64,000 nt of DNA from Halorarius litoreus. Its GTDB lineage: Archaea; Halobacteriota; Halobacteria; Halobacteriales; Haloarculaceae. A program made the translations under genes and the position numbers. The notes beneath the pieces were generated by a model. That model made no database searches, was not told the DNA's origin, and was given only the letters and a program-made list of their open reading frames with translations. Position 1 is the stretch's first letter. Each line of letters opens with the position of its first letter. The stretch is from positions 1,054,001-1,118,000 of the forward strand of contig NZ_CP101454.1 in NCBI RefSeq assembly GCF_024362405.1, written 5' to 3'. Below are positions 8,820-19,406 of this stretch, one piece after another.

Positions 8820-9452
8820 TCAGGCCGACTTCCGGCGGCGAATCTCGACGGCCACCTCGTTCGTCCGCAGGAACGGTGGCGTCCACGGTGCGTCGTACTG
8901 CATGAGGAACGGCTCGCCCGCGACCGAGACGTCCGCGTCGGCGAGCGTGTCGAGCAACGCCTGCTGTTTTCGAGCCGTCCGGGCGTCGGTCGCCCACCAC
9001 GAGAACGAGAGCACCGCGAGCGTTCGAGCAGGGCGCTCGACCAGCTGGACGGCGGGGTCAGAGGGGCGGGGCGCTGTCTCGTAGTCGTACTCGGCGGGTA
9101 GGAAAAACGCCATCCGGACGCCGTCGCCGTCCGCGTCGGTCTCGACGGGGGCAGTCATCGCGATCTCCTCGCCGCCGGTCGCCACGGGTGCCGTCATCTC
9201 GATCTTGGCGCCGGCCTTGTTCGCGCCGGCGATGTAACGGAACAGTCGACCGAACGCCTCGCGTGTAGAGGGGGCGACGGTCTCGGCGGCGAGCGTGGTC
9301 GGGTAGCGTCGGAGTTCGGCGCCGCCGACGGTGCCGATGACCTCGTAGGGGACGCGCTCGGCTTCCCGACTGGCGCGCCGACTTCGGGCGCTCACGCCGG
9401 CTGCCGAAGCCAGCACGACCGCACCAGCGAGCACCGCGAGTTTCCGGTTCAT
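8820..9452 (-). CDS. SOUL-family heme-binding protein
   Basis: 210 residues. An N-terminal hydrophobic segment (about residues 5-20) acts as anchor or signal. The SOUL/HBP domain follows, with YEVIGTVGGAELRRYPTTLAAET, FRYIAGANKAGAKIEMTAPV, a second IAMTAPV, and the final YDAPWTPPFLRTNEVAVEI. These MTAPV and PWTPPFxRxNE motifs are family hallmarks. SOUL proteins bind tetrapyrroles in some members; heme binding here is inferred. The gene stands alone. Confidence 0.9.
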   Translation of the reverse strand: MNRKLAVLAGAVVLASAAGVSARSRRASREAERVPYEVIGTVGGAELRRYPTTLAAETVAPSTREAFGRLFRYIAGANKAGAKIEMTAPVATGGEEIAMTAPVETDADGDGVRMAFFLPAEYDYETAPRPSDPAVQLVERPARTLAVLSFSWWATDARTARKQQALLDTLADADVSVAGEPFLMQYDAPWTPPFLRTNEVAVEIRRRKSA

Positions 9453-9490
9453 CCCTACAGGATGGAGCGCCAGGGCGAAAAGCCCTCGTG

Positions 9491-10315
9491 TCAGACGAGG
9501 ACGACGACGAGCGAGAGCGCGACGAACAGCACGTGGAACGTCCCGTGGGCGACCATCGCCGCCTCCAGGCTCCGACGCCAGTAGAGCCAGCCGAACGCAA
9601 CGCCTGCGACGGTGTTCAGGAGGACCGTCCGGGCGACGATAACGGGGTCGAGTCCACCGAAGGTGGCGCTCGCGGCGGGCAGGTGCCCGACGCCGAACAG
9701 CAGCGACGAGAGGAGGATGGCCCCCCAGACCACACCGGCCGACGGGGTCGCCGTCTCACGGTCGAACAGCCGGGCACCGAGGAACACGAAAAGCGACATC
9801 AGGCCGAAGCGCAGCAGGAGTTCCTCCGTGATGCCCCCGTAGAGGAACCGGACGGGGGTGAACGCGAGGACGGACTCGACGGTCGCGGTCTGCTGGGGGA
9901 GCTGTGCGAGCGCCGCGGCGACGAACGGCGCGAACGCCACGTCGAGCAGGAGGACGGCGACGGCGCCCACGAGCCCGAGCCCAACCGCCAGCGGGAGCTC
10001 CGAGCCGAACGAGGAGTCGGGGGGTCGGTCACCGGCCGTCCGCGCGAGCAGGTGCGAGCGGAGGCCGACGCGCGGGGCGGCGTACGCCCCGAGCAGGACG
10101 AGGACGACGAGCAGCAGGCCGTTGTTGACGACCGTCGCGACGAACGCCGTGAGCGGATCGAGGCCGGGCGGGCGCCCGTAGGACGCGGTGTACCAGCCGA
10201 GCGCCAGCAGCCCGACGAGTCCGAGGAGGAACGCCGTGCCGGCACGCCAGAGGTACGAGCCGAGCGGCCCGTCCGACGGCGCCGTGCTGGAGGCAGCAGA
10301 GGTTTCGGTTGCCAT
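9491..10315 (-). CDS. CPBP-family intramembrane metalloprotease
   Basis: 274 residues from ATG 10315; an upstream extension of the frame has shadow composition. There are seven to eight hydrophobic helices. The CAAX-protease/Abi signature is present: ITEELLLRFGLMSL (EExxxR), then LLFGVGHLPAA (FxxxH), then AAMVAHGTFHVLF near the C-terminus. Members cleave membrane substrates such as prenylated proteins or bacteriocin-related peptides; the substrate is unknown. Monocistronic by position. Confidence 0.9.
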   Translation of the reverse strand: MATETSAASSTAPSDGPLGSYLWRAGTAFLLGLVGLLALGWYTASYGRPPGLDPLTAFVATVVNNGLLLVVLVLLGAYAAPRVGLRSHLLARTAGDRPPDSSFGSELPLAVGLGLVGAVAVLLLDVAFAPFVAAALAQLPQQTATVESVLAFTPVRFLYGGITEELLLRFGLMSLFVFLGARLFDRETATPSAGVVWGAILLSSLLFGVGHLPAASATFGGLDPVIVARTVLLNTVAGVAFGWLYWRRSLEAAMVAHGTFHVLFVALSLVVVLV

Positions 10316-10456
10316 TGGCACCCTTAGCCAGACTGACAGTATAAACCCTCGCTGACGACCGATATCACGACACTCGCCGGGCGGACAGCGACGCCTGCGC
10401 CGGGCGCACGCCGACCAGTCGACACGCCTGTACGTCCCCCGTCCGAAGCGCCCGCC

Positions 10457-10738
10457 ATGTCCCACGAGGACCACGACCCGACTTCCGAACAGGTCTCGGC
10501 CGGAATGCGAAACACGCGGAGCGACCGCCGCCGCCGGAGCGTCCGGCAACTGCTGTTCGTCGTCGCCGGGGCACACACCGGGGGGTTTCTCGGGTCGACC
10601 ATCCCCTCGTTCGGGCTCCCCGGCGACGTGGCCTCGCTACTGCTCATCGCCGTGCTGTTCGCCCTCCCCTTCCTCGTCGACGGCAACTGGGAGCGCATCG
10701 AGGCGACGTACGAGCGACTCGGCGGCCGACTCGACTAG
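10457..10738 (+). CDS. Small two-helix membrane protein
   Basis: 93 residues. The basic N-terminal third (MRNTRSDRRRRSVRQ) precedes two hydrophobic segments, LLFVVAGAHTGGFLG and VASLLLIAVLFALPFLV, and a short acidic tail. No family recognised. Its TAG stop is shared with the opposite-strand LLM flavoprotein gene through a CTAG overlap (10735-10738). Confidence 0.65.
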   Translation: MSHEDHDPTSEQVSAGMRNTRSDRRRRSVRQLLFVVAGAHTGGFLGSTIPSFGLPGDVASLLLIAVLFALPFLVDGNWERIEATYERLGGRLD

Positions 10739-11736
10739 AGCAGCGGTTCGACCGCCGACATGGTCGTCTCCTTGTCTTCCTGGCGCATTCCCGAGACGAA
10801 TCCCACACGTACTGCGTCGACGCCGTCGACCGCGAGATGGCGCTCCAGGCGTTCGCGGACCTCGTCAGGTGTGCCGACGGCGGCGAGTTCGTCCAGCATC
10901 TCGTCGGGGACGCCGTCGGCCATCGCCGCCGTGTCGCGGTCGTCCCACGCCGCGCGTATCGCGTCGACCTCGTCGGCGTACCCCTGTTCGGCCACCGACT
11001 GCCCGTAGAACGGGCCGTACGCGCCGACGAGGAACGCGACCATCGAGCGGGCCGTCTCGCGTGCGTGCTCGCGGTCCTCGCTCGCAAACGTCCGGACGAT
11101 GGGCGACACCCGGAGGTCGTCGACGGAGCGGTCGCCGAGGTCGGCTCCCCGCTCCAGGTCGTCCATCCGCTCGGCGAGTCCGGCGGGTGTGAACAGCTGG
11201 GGTACCCAGCCGTCGGCGAACCGCCCGACGAGTTCGGTCGCCTTCGGGCCGAGCGCGGCCACGTCGATGCCGGGCGGGTCGTCGGGAACCGACTTGTCGT
11301 AGGAGAGCCCGCCGATCTCGTAGATCTCGCCGTCGTAGCTCACCGTGCCACCCGCGTACACCTCGCGGATGATGTCGATCGTCTCGCGGAGCCGGCGCAG
11401 CGGGCGGTCGAAGGGGACGCCGTGCCAGCGCTCGGCGATCGCAGGCGAGGAGGTGCCGAGTCCGAGTCGGAATCGCCCGTCCGTGGCGTCGTGCATCGTG
11501 AGCGCGGTCTGTGCGAGGACGGTGGGGGCACGACCGTAGGGTGAGAGCACGTCGTTCGAGACGCCGATGTCCTCGGTGCGTTCGCCGACGACGGTGAACG
11601 GGGTCACCATGTCCCAGCCGGTCGTCTCGCCCGCGGAGACGCGGGCGAAGCCGTACTCCTCGGCGCGCTGTGCCTGCGCGGCGAGCGAGTCCAGCGAGTC
11701 GTGGTCCGCCGTCCGCAGGACCAGGTCGAGCGTCAT
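10735..11736 (-). CDS. LLM-class flavin-dependent (probably F420) oxidoreductase
   Basis: 333 residues from ATG 11736. A luciferase-like TIM barrel is seen in SLAAQAQRAEEYGFARVSAGE, then GLGTSSPAIAERWHG and RLRETIDIIREVYAGG, and the later VAALGPKATELVGRFADGWVP. The order and spacing match F420-dependent reductases of the methylene-tetrahydromethanopterin reductase/LLM superfamily. Substrate is unknown. Converges with the small membrane-protein gene, the two stop codons overlapping in CTAG. Confidence 0.88.
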   Translation of the reverse strand: MTLDLVLRTADHDSLDSLAAQAQRAEEYGFARVSAGETTGWDMVTPFTVVGERTEDIGVSNDVLSPYGRAPTVLAQTALTMHDATDGRFRLGLGTSSPAIAERWHGVPFDRPLRRLRETIDIIREVYAGGTVSYDGEIYEIGGLSYDKSVPDDPPGIDVAALGPKATELVGRFADGWVPQLFTPAGLAERMDDLERGADLGDRSVDDLRVSPIVRTFASEDREHARETARSMVAFLVGAYGPFYGQSVAEQGYADEVDAIRAAWDDRDTAAMADGVPDEMLDELAAVGTPDEVRERLERHLAVDGVDAVRVGFVSGMRQEDKETTMSAVEPLL

Positions 11737-11805
11737 ACCTGCTGGTAGCGGAGCGGGAGCTTGAATCCTGTCACCTCTTGCCACAGAGACCCGGTGGACC
11801 GCCGC

Positions 11806-14058
<2,253 letters not shown>

Positions 14059-14191
14059 ACCGGCCCCACGCACCGAGGGGTGAAAGCGGCAACTATCGCA
14101 CGAACGTCCGTGAGCAATCGCCGGCACCGCTTTCGGAACAATCGGAAACGACGCGCCCAGACTTATGTTCACGACACCACTAGCTGAAACC

Positions 14192-15196
14192 ATGATTACC
14201 GACGAGCGGGTCTTCACGGAGGGGTTCGTCCCGGGCGACGTGGTGCATCGCCACGACCAGCTCGGCCGGCTCTCGGGGGCGCTTCGACCCCTGACGGACG
14301 GCGGCCGCCCGGAGAACGCCCTGCTGTTCGGGCCGACCGGCGCCGGGAAGACGTGTGCGGCTCGCTACGTCCTCCGCGAACTGGGTGAGCGCGTTCCGGA
14401 CGCACACGTCGGCTACGTCGACTGCTGGGCCGACTACACGCGCTTCCGGGTACTCGAACGCGCCTGCGAGGCCGTGGGGCGGGCGGCGGACGTTCACCGA
14501 CGGTCGACACCCACGGACACGCTGGCCGAGCGGCTCCGGGGGGTGGACGCCCCCGTCGTCCTCGTGCTCGACGAGGCCGACCAGCTCCAGGAGCCCGCGG
14601 CGCTCGGCGACCTCTACCGCATCCCGGGCGTCACGCTCGTCTGCATCGCCAACCGCGAACCGGAGCTGTTCGCGACGCTCGACGACCGGCTCGCCAGCCG
14701 CCTGCGAACGGCGGCGCGCGTCCGGTTCGACCGCTACTCGACCGCAGAACTGGTCGCCATTCTCCGTGACCGCGCCGCCGAGGGGCTGGAGGCCCGGGCC
14801 GTCACCGACGATCACCTCCGCGGGCTGGCGGACGCGGCGGCCGGCGACGCACGGGTCGCCATCGGCGCACTCCGGGCCGCCGCGCGCAGCGCGGTCCGCC
14901 ACGACCGCGAACGCGTGACCGACGCCGACGTCGTGGAGGCCGTCCCCGCCGCGGAGACGCTCATCCACGAGCGGACGGTCGAGCGACTCACCGACGACCA
15001 GCGGGCGCTCTACGACCTCGTGCGTGAGGCGGGCGAGATCGCGCCCGGCGAACTCTACGAGCGCTACGAGGCGCGCGTCGACGACCCCAAGTCGCGGCGG
15101 ACGCTCCGGAACTACCTCGCGAAGATGGCCCACTACGACCTCGTCGAGCGCGACGGCGAGACGCGCGGCCGAGTGTACCGAATCGTCGAGCCGTAG
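14192..15196 (+). CDS. cdc6: Orc1/Cdc6-family AAA+ replication initiator paralogue (short)
   Basis: 334 residues from ATG 14192; an ATG at 14165 would add nine residues. The start ITDERVFTEGFVPGDVVHR is typical of haloarchaeal Orc1/Cdc6. Walker A GPTGAGKT at about 47-54 and Walker B VVLVLDEAD at about 122-130 are intact, with sensor-type SRLRTAARVRFDRYS and a C-terminal winged helix (DPKSRRTLRNYLAKMAHYDL). It is shorter than the ~400-residue origin-linked paralogues. I could not find clear origin recognition boxes beside it, so it is probably one of the non-origin-linked copies common in haloarchaea. Confidence 0.9.
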   Translation: MITDERVFTEGFVPGDVVHRHDQLGRLSGALRPLTDGGRPENALLFGPTGAGKTCAARYVLRELGERVPDAHVGYVDCWADYTRFRVLERACEAVGRAADVHRRSTPTDTLAERLRGVDAPVVLVLDEADQLQEPAALGDLYRIPGVTLVCIANREPELFATLDDRLASRLRTAARVRFDRYSTAELVAILRDRAAEGLEARAVTDDHLRGLADAAAGDARVAIGALRAAARSAVRHDRERVTDADVVEAVPAAETLIHERTVERLTDDQRALYDLVREAGEIAPGELYERYEARVDDPKSRRTLRNYLAKMAHYDLVERDGETRGRVYRIVEP

Positions 15197-15267
15197 GCGA
15201 CGACGGGGCCTCCCGGCCCTCCGCCGCTCGAGCACACGGTTATGTGTGCGGCTGTCGTACGCCAGCC

Positions 15268-16182
15268 ATGTCACGGCGCAGAGCGGTCGCGCTCTTCCTG
15301 TTCATGGGAATCGCGTTCGGGACCGCGTTTCCGGCGATAAAGGCCGGGCTGGCCGACGCGCCGCCGCTCCTCTTTGCGGCGTTGCGGTTCTACCTCTCGG
15401 CGCTGTTGCTTGTGGTGTACTCGGTCGTCGTCGTCCGGGAGTGGCGACCCCGCGAGCGCGGTGACTGGCTCGCCGTCGTCGCCGGTGGCGTCTTCTCCAT
15501 CGCCGGCGCGGGGTTCCTCTACCTCGGCCAGCAGTACACGACCAGCGGCGTCGCGGCCATCATCTACAGCCTCGGCCCGGTGCTCACGGTGGTGTTCGCG
15601 TGGCTGCTCTTCCCGACGGAGCGCGCCTCCCGACGCGCCGTCCTCGGGGTACTGGTCGGCCTGCTGGGTGTCGCCCTCGTCGTCAGACCGGCGCCGGACG
15701 CCCTGCTGACAGCCGACTTCCGGGGCAAGGCGCTGGTGCTGGTGGCCGTCGTGAGCGTCACCCTCGGGTCGCTGCTCATCCGGCGAACCGGCACGCACAT
15801 GCCAGCGGTGACGCTGACCGCCTGGACGCTCGGTATCGGGGCCGTCCTGTTGCACGCCGGCAGCCTCGTCCTCGGGGAGAGTCAGGCCGTTGCATCGACT
15901 CCGGGGTTCCTCGCCATCCTCGTCTACCTCGGTGTGGTGCCGAGTGGCCTCGGCTTCGCGCTCTACTTCTCACTGCTCGAACGGGCGGGGGCGCTGCAGG
16001 CGAACCTCGTGGTCTACGTCGTCCCCATCGTCGCGGTGCTCGTCGGCTGGCTCTGGCTCGACGAGACGCTCTCGGGGCTCACGCTCCTCGGCTTCCTCGT
16101 CGTCTTCGTCGGCTTCCTGGTCTTGCAATCCAGGAAGATAGCCGAACTTCTCAGGGAGCGGCGGGCGTCGACGGGGACCTAG
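15268..16182 (+). CDS. EamA/DMT-family transporter
   Basis: 304 residues from ATG 15268. Ten hydrophobic helices form two five-helix EamA repeats. The first opens with FLFMGIAFGTAFPAIKAGLA; the second ends with VPIVAVLVGWLWLDETLSGL followed by LLGFLVVFVGFLVLQSRK. Such proteins export metabolites such as amino acids or nucleosides, or import drugs; no substrate can be assigned. The short gap to the preceding Orc1/Cdc6 gene does not imply functional linkage. Confidence 0.88.
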   Translation: MSRRRAVALFLFMGIAFGTAFPAIKAGLADAPPLLFAALRFYLSALLLVVYSVVVVREWRPRERGDWLAVVAGGVFSIAGAGFLYLGQQYTTSGVAAIIYSLGPVLTVVFAWLLFPTERASRRAVLGVLVGLLGVALVVRPAPDALLTADFRGKALVLVAVVSVTLGSLLIRRTGTHMPAVTLTAWTLGIGAVLLHAGSLVLGESQAVASTPGFLAILVYLGVVPSGLGFALYFSLLERAGALQANLVVYVVPIVAVLVGWLWLDETLSGLTLLGFLVVFVGFLVLQSRKIAELLRERRASTGT

Positions 16183-16212
16183 CCGACGGAACCCGCGACA
16201 GCGGGCGGGGAG

Positions 16213-16569
16213 CTACTCCTCGCCGTGTCGTTCGCGTATCTCGCGGAGCCGCCCGGCGTCGTCGTCGGTCGTTCCCGGGTGACTGTCTCGCGTGGGCGCC
16301 GGCCCTCGGGACGCGGCATCGTCACCGCTCCCGTCCGCGGGTGTGTCCGCTCCGTCGAGCGGCGCCAGGTCGCTCCCGTCCGCGGGTGTGTCCGCTCCGT
16401 CGAGCGGCGCCAGGTCGCTCCCGTGACAGAGCGGACATTCGGTCGCGTCCGGTCCCGTGGTCGTCCCGCAGACGGTACAGCGCAGCGTCGCGTCGGCCGG
16501 GGCATCGACCCCCGATTCGCGTCCGTCGCCCCGCGAAAACAGCCCGCGGAGCCAGTCGAACAGCCCCAT
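16213..16569 (-). CDS. Zinc-ribbon protein with duplicated 15-residue acidic segment
   Basis: 118 residues from ATG 16569. It opens with an amphipathic segment (MGLFDWLRGLFSRGD) that could bind a membrane, then a CxxC...CxxC zinc ribbon (CTVCGTTTGPDATECPLC), then an acidic tail containing two exact copies of GSDLAPLDGADTPAD, and a final RLREIREHG-like helix. Its ATG overlaps the stop of the upstream gene (ATGA arrangement), so the pair forms a two-gene operon. Function unknown. Confidence 0.75.
   Translation of the reverse strand: MGLFDWLRGLFSRGDGRESGVDAPADATLRCTVCGTTTGPDATECPLCHGSDLAPLDGADTPADGSDLAPLDGADTPADGSGDDAASRGPAPTRDSHPGTTDDDAGRLREIRERHGEE
16327..16425 (-). repeat. 45-bp direct tandem repeat inside the zinc-ribbon gene
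   Basis: Two perfect 45-bp units (16327-16371 and 16372-16416), followed by the first eight bases of a third (16417-16424). Being a multiple of three, each keeps the frame and encodes the same 15 residues. Perfect identity implies a recent duplication or ongoing slippage. Confidence 0.95.
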
Positions 16570-17030
16570 CAGTAGTTCTGGTAGAGGATTCGCCGGACGT
16601 CGTCCTTGGTCCGGGCCGGCTCCGTGGAGCCGTCGGGCAGTTCGACCTCGTAGGGGGCGTCGCCCGCCCCCGTGGACCACTTGTCCGCGTGGTCGTCGAG
16701 CAGTTGCAGCATCGAGGAGACCCGGGCGGCGCCCTCGCCGGCGGTGGCACCGGCCGTCTCGGAAGCGTCCGCGGTCGTCTTGGACTCCGATGGGGACTCG
16801 GTGTCGGGGGTCGTGCTCGCCGCCGACTCACTCGCCTCGTCGGTGTCGGCTGCCGCCGAGGCTCCTGCATCGGCGTCGGTTGTCTCGGGTGGCGTGTACG
16901 TGTCGAGCAGGTAGTCGACGACGTCCTCGTCACGGACGCTCGCGTACCGGGGCGCGAACGTGGCCTCCAGGTCCTCGCGGATCGACTCGAACCGCCGTCG
17001 TTGGGCGTCAGTGAGGGAGATGTCGGCCAT
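16569..17030 (-). CDS. Acidic haloarchaeal protein with low-complexity linker
   Basis: 153 residues. An N-terminal helical domain (SLTDAQRRRFESIREDLEATF) and a C-terminal block (SMLQLLDDHADKWSTGAGDA then RTKDDVRRILYQNY) flank a ~60-residue Ser/Thr/Ala/Glu linker of low complexity. No catalytic motif is visible and I do not recognise the family. A TATA-like box (17056-17064) lies about 29 bases before its ATG. It is translationally coupled to the zinc-ribbon gene downstream. Confidence 0.72.
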   Translation of the reverse strand: MADISLTDAQRRRFESIREDLEATFAPRYASVRDEDVVDYLLDTYTPPETTDADAGASAAADTDEASESAASTTPDTESPSESKTTADASETAGATAGEGAARVSSMLQLLDDHADKWSTGAGDAPYEVELPDGSTEPARTKDDVRRILYQNY

Positions 17031-17130
17031 ACTACGCGCACGGTCCTGCCCCGGGCCTATAACCGTTCGTGCGGCTTCGAGCGGCGTGTCGTCCAGCGTC
17101 GGCCGTTCTGCTCCGGAACACTACTGTCGG

Positions 17131-17146
17131 GAAACGGTACCGTTTC
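17131..17146. promoter_or_regulatory. Perfect 16-bp palindrome, possible operator
   Basis: GAAACGGTACCGTTTC is a perfect palindrome, 83 bases before the CocE-type hydrolase start and about 55 bases before its TATA-like box. It sits between the divergent promoters of that gene and of the 16569-17030 gene. Length and position suit a dimeric regulator's binding site; no regulator is identified. Confidence 0.45.
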
Positions 17147-17201
17147 GACTGGAGATCGGCGGAACGCCCCGCCCGAGTTGGACGCGTTTGCCAGAACCTC
17201 C

Positions 17202-17208
17202 TTTTATC
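17202..17208 (+). promoter_or_regulatory. TATA-like box of the CocE-type hydrolase gene
   Basis: TTTTATC centred about 24 bases before the ATG at 17229, consistent with a leaderless or nearly leaderless transcript and supporting that start. Confidence 0.5.
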
Positions 17209-17228
17209 GGAGTGGGGAGGAGTCGACC

Positions 17229-19406
17229 ATGCGAGACCACGTCTCACGCCGGACGCTCCTCCGGCTGGCCGGCGCGACGGGAGTGGCGGCCGTCGCCGGG
17301 CCGAGCGCCACCGGCGCCGCGATGGCCGTCCCGAACGACGACTACGAGACCACCGAGGGGGAATCGGCGCCCCGGTACGGCCAGAGCGCACCGGAACAGC
17401 ACTACGTCGACACCGCGTACACGATGCCCGACGCCGTCGGGGGGGCCGAGGAGTCGCCGACGCTGTTCGGCGAAATCATCTGGCCGACCGAGGACGGTGA
17501 GAAGCGAACCGACGTGCCGGTCATCCTGACGTACTCGCCGTACAACGACATCAAGTCGCCACAGAGCGAGGCGGCGAGCATCGCCGCCGACGGGACCGCC
17601 GACTACTTCGTCCCACGGGGGTACGCCCGTGCGGTGTTCGACGTGGTCGGCTGTCGGAACTCGGGCGGCTGTTACGACTACGGCGGCTACCGCGAGCGCG
17701 TGACGGGCAAACAGCTCGTCGAGTATCTCGGTGGCGAGCCTGACGCCTCGGGCGCGACCGTCGACGGAACGGACACGACCCGGACGGTCGGGATGATCGG
17801 CGGGAGCTACGACGGCACCACCCAACTGGCGGCGGCGGCCGAGCAGCCGAAACACCTCGCGGCCATCGTCCCGCAGGTCGCCATCGACCGCTGGTACGAC
17901 TACGCTTTTGGGGGTGGTATCCGCTATTTCCTCAACAACGAGTACCCCACCGACGAGGGGTTCGACACGCCGCTGGCGTTCGACTTCGGGTTCGGCTTCC
18001 TCCCCCCGGCGAACGTCGACGACACCGAGCAGTTCGCCGCCACGATGGAACAGCGGTTCGCCCCCTGTGACGCCGTCGAGCACACCGAGCGCGCCTACGA
18101 GTACGACCCCGTCTACGACGACTTCTGGGAGCGGCGCGACTACCGGCGGCGTGCCGACCAGGTCGAGTGTGCGGTGTTCATCGAGGGCGGCTGGCTCGAC
18201 CACAACGTCAAGCACTGGGACTCGACGCGCTTCTTCATGGCGCTCCCAGAGCGCGTGGACAAGAAGCTCGTGATGGGCCAGTGGAACCACTCGGCGAGCC
18301 AGTTCGAAGACGCCCAGGACATCCGGCACGCGTGGTTCGACTACCACCTGAAGGGCCTCGACACGGATGTCATGGCCCTCCCGCGCGTCGACACGCAGAC
18401 GAGCACGGGCGAGCGGCTCCAGCACGACCACTGGCCGCCCGCCGGCACCCGGAACGTGGTCCTCGACCTCACCCGCGCCGACACCGACGACGGCGCGCTC
18501 GCCCTGCAGGGGTCGGTTCCCTCCTATACGGACACGGAGCCACCACTCACCGAGGAGGAGATGTTCGCGACGGCGACGAGCCAACACAACCACCTCAAGT
18601 TCGAGTCCGGACCCCTGTCGGGCGAGCTTCGACTCACGGGCTCGCCGCTGCTCGACCTGCTCGCCACGTCGACGGCCGACTCGACGCACTTCACGCCCGT
18701 CCTCTACGCGCGGTTCGAAGACGGCTCCACGCAGGTCGCCACCCGCGGCTTCCTGAACGCCCGCAATCGCGACGGCCTCGACACCAGTGAGCCCGTTCCA
18801 GTGGGCGAACCGTACCGCGCCCCGGTCGAACTCTGGGACACCGACTACACGTTCTCGAAGGGGTCGAAGGTGGGGCTCGTCGTCGCCAGCGACAACCGCG
18901 ACTGGTGTCTCAACGACCCGGACGGCCACGCGACGAACGAGGTGGTTCTCGGCGCCCCTGGTGGGAGTGGTGGGACGACGCTCCGGCTGCCCACGACCAC
19001 GGCGCCACCCGAACTCGACCGCCCCGAGGTGTCCGGCACGCGAACGGACGACGGCTCGGTCTTTACTGGGGGCCAGACGAACCAGATAGACATCGAGGTG
19101 ACGGCCGACGGCCCCGTCCGCCTCCGCGACCGCGTGCCCACCGGGTGGCGGGTGCTCGACGCCGGCGACGTGGACACCGAGGCGACGACGACACGCGCAG
19201 ACGGCTCGACCGACGTGCGGTTCGACGTCGCGCCATCGAAGACGCAGTCGGTCACCTACTTCGTCGAAGCACCGAACTCGCCCGGCGCGAGCGGACAGTC
19301 GACGTTCGGCCCGGTGGAAGCCGCTGCCCCGAATCGCGACGCGTGGGTCGTCGTTCCCGGGACCGAAGACGAGAACACCGCGCTCGGCGTCGGAACTGGC
19401 CTCTAG
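17229..19406 (+). CDS. Tat-exported CocE/NonD (X-Pro dipeptidyl-peptidase-like) hydrolase
   Basis: 725 residues from ATG 17229. A twin-arginine signal (SRRTLLRLAGATGVAAVAG) marks export as a folded protein. The alpha/beta-hydrolase core shows a GGSYDGTTQ nucleophile elbow (Ser193), VPVILTYSPYNDI near the start and a MGQWNHSAS segment that should hold the catalytic His. The last third (from about residue 470) is a jelly-roll domain of the X-Pro peptidase C-terminal type (FESGPLSGELRLTGSPLLDL), followed by a haloarchaeal beta-sandwich tail. The substrate is either an acyl ester/amide or an X-Pro peptide. The stop overlaps the next opposite gene in CTAG. Confidence 0.88.
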   Translation: MRDHVSRRTLLRLAGATGVAAVAGPSATGAAMAVPNDDYETTEGESAPRYGQSAPEQHYVDTAYTMPDAVGGAEESPTLFGEIIWPTEDGEKRTDVPVILTYSPYNDIKSPQSEAASIAADGTADYFVPRGYARAVFDVVGCRNSGGCYDYGGYRERVTGKQLVEYLGGEPDASGATVDGTDTTRTVGMIGGSYDGTTQLAAAAEQPKHLAAIVPQVAIDRWYDYAFGGGIRYFLNNEYPTDEGFDTPLAFDFGFGFLPPANVDDTEQFAATMEQRFAPCDAVEHTERAYEYDPVYDDFWERRDYRRRADQVECAVFIEGGWLDHNVKHWDSTRFFMALPERVDKKLVMGQWNHSASQFEDAQDIRHAWFDYHLKGLDTDVMALPRVDTQTSTGERLQHDHWPPAGTRNVVLDLTRADTDDGALALQGSVPSYTDTEPPLTEEEMFATATSQHNHLKFESGPLSGELRLTGSPLLDLLATSTADSTHFTPVLYARFEDGSTQVATRGFLNARNRDGLDTSEPVPVGEPYRAPVELWDTDYTFSKGSKVGLVVASDNRDWCLNDPDGHATNEVVLGAPGGSGGTTLRLPTTTAPPELDRPEVSGTRTDDGSVFTGGQTNQIDIEVTADGPVRLRDRVPTGWRVLDAGDVDTEATTTRADGSTDVRFDVAPSKTQSVTYFVEAPNSPGASGQSTFGPVEAAAPNRDAWVVVPGTEDENTALGVGTGL

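Noticed and set aside
14059-14164. Replication origin beside the Orc1/Cdc6 gene
   Set aside because: Only isolated GGAAACG-like words are present; no repeated, inverted origin boxes or long AT-rich unwinding region.
15600-17228. Long open extension upstream of the CocE-type hydrolase
   Set aside because: The frame crosses the EamA gene and the opposite-strand zinc-ribbon operon with low-complexity Arg/Pro sequence; the Tat signal and TATA box fix the start at 17229.
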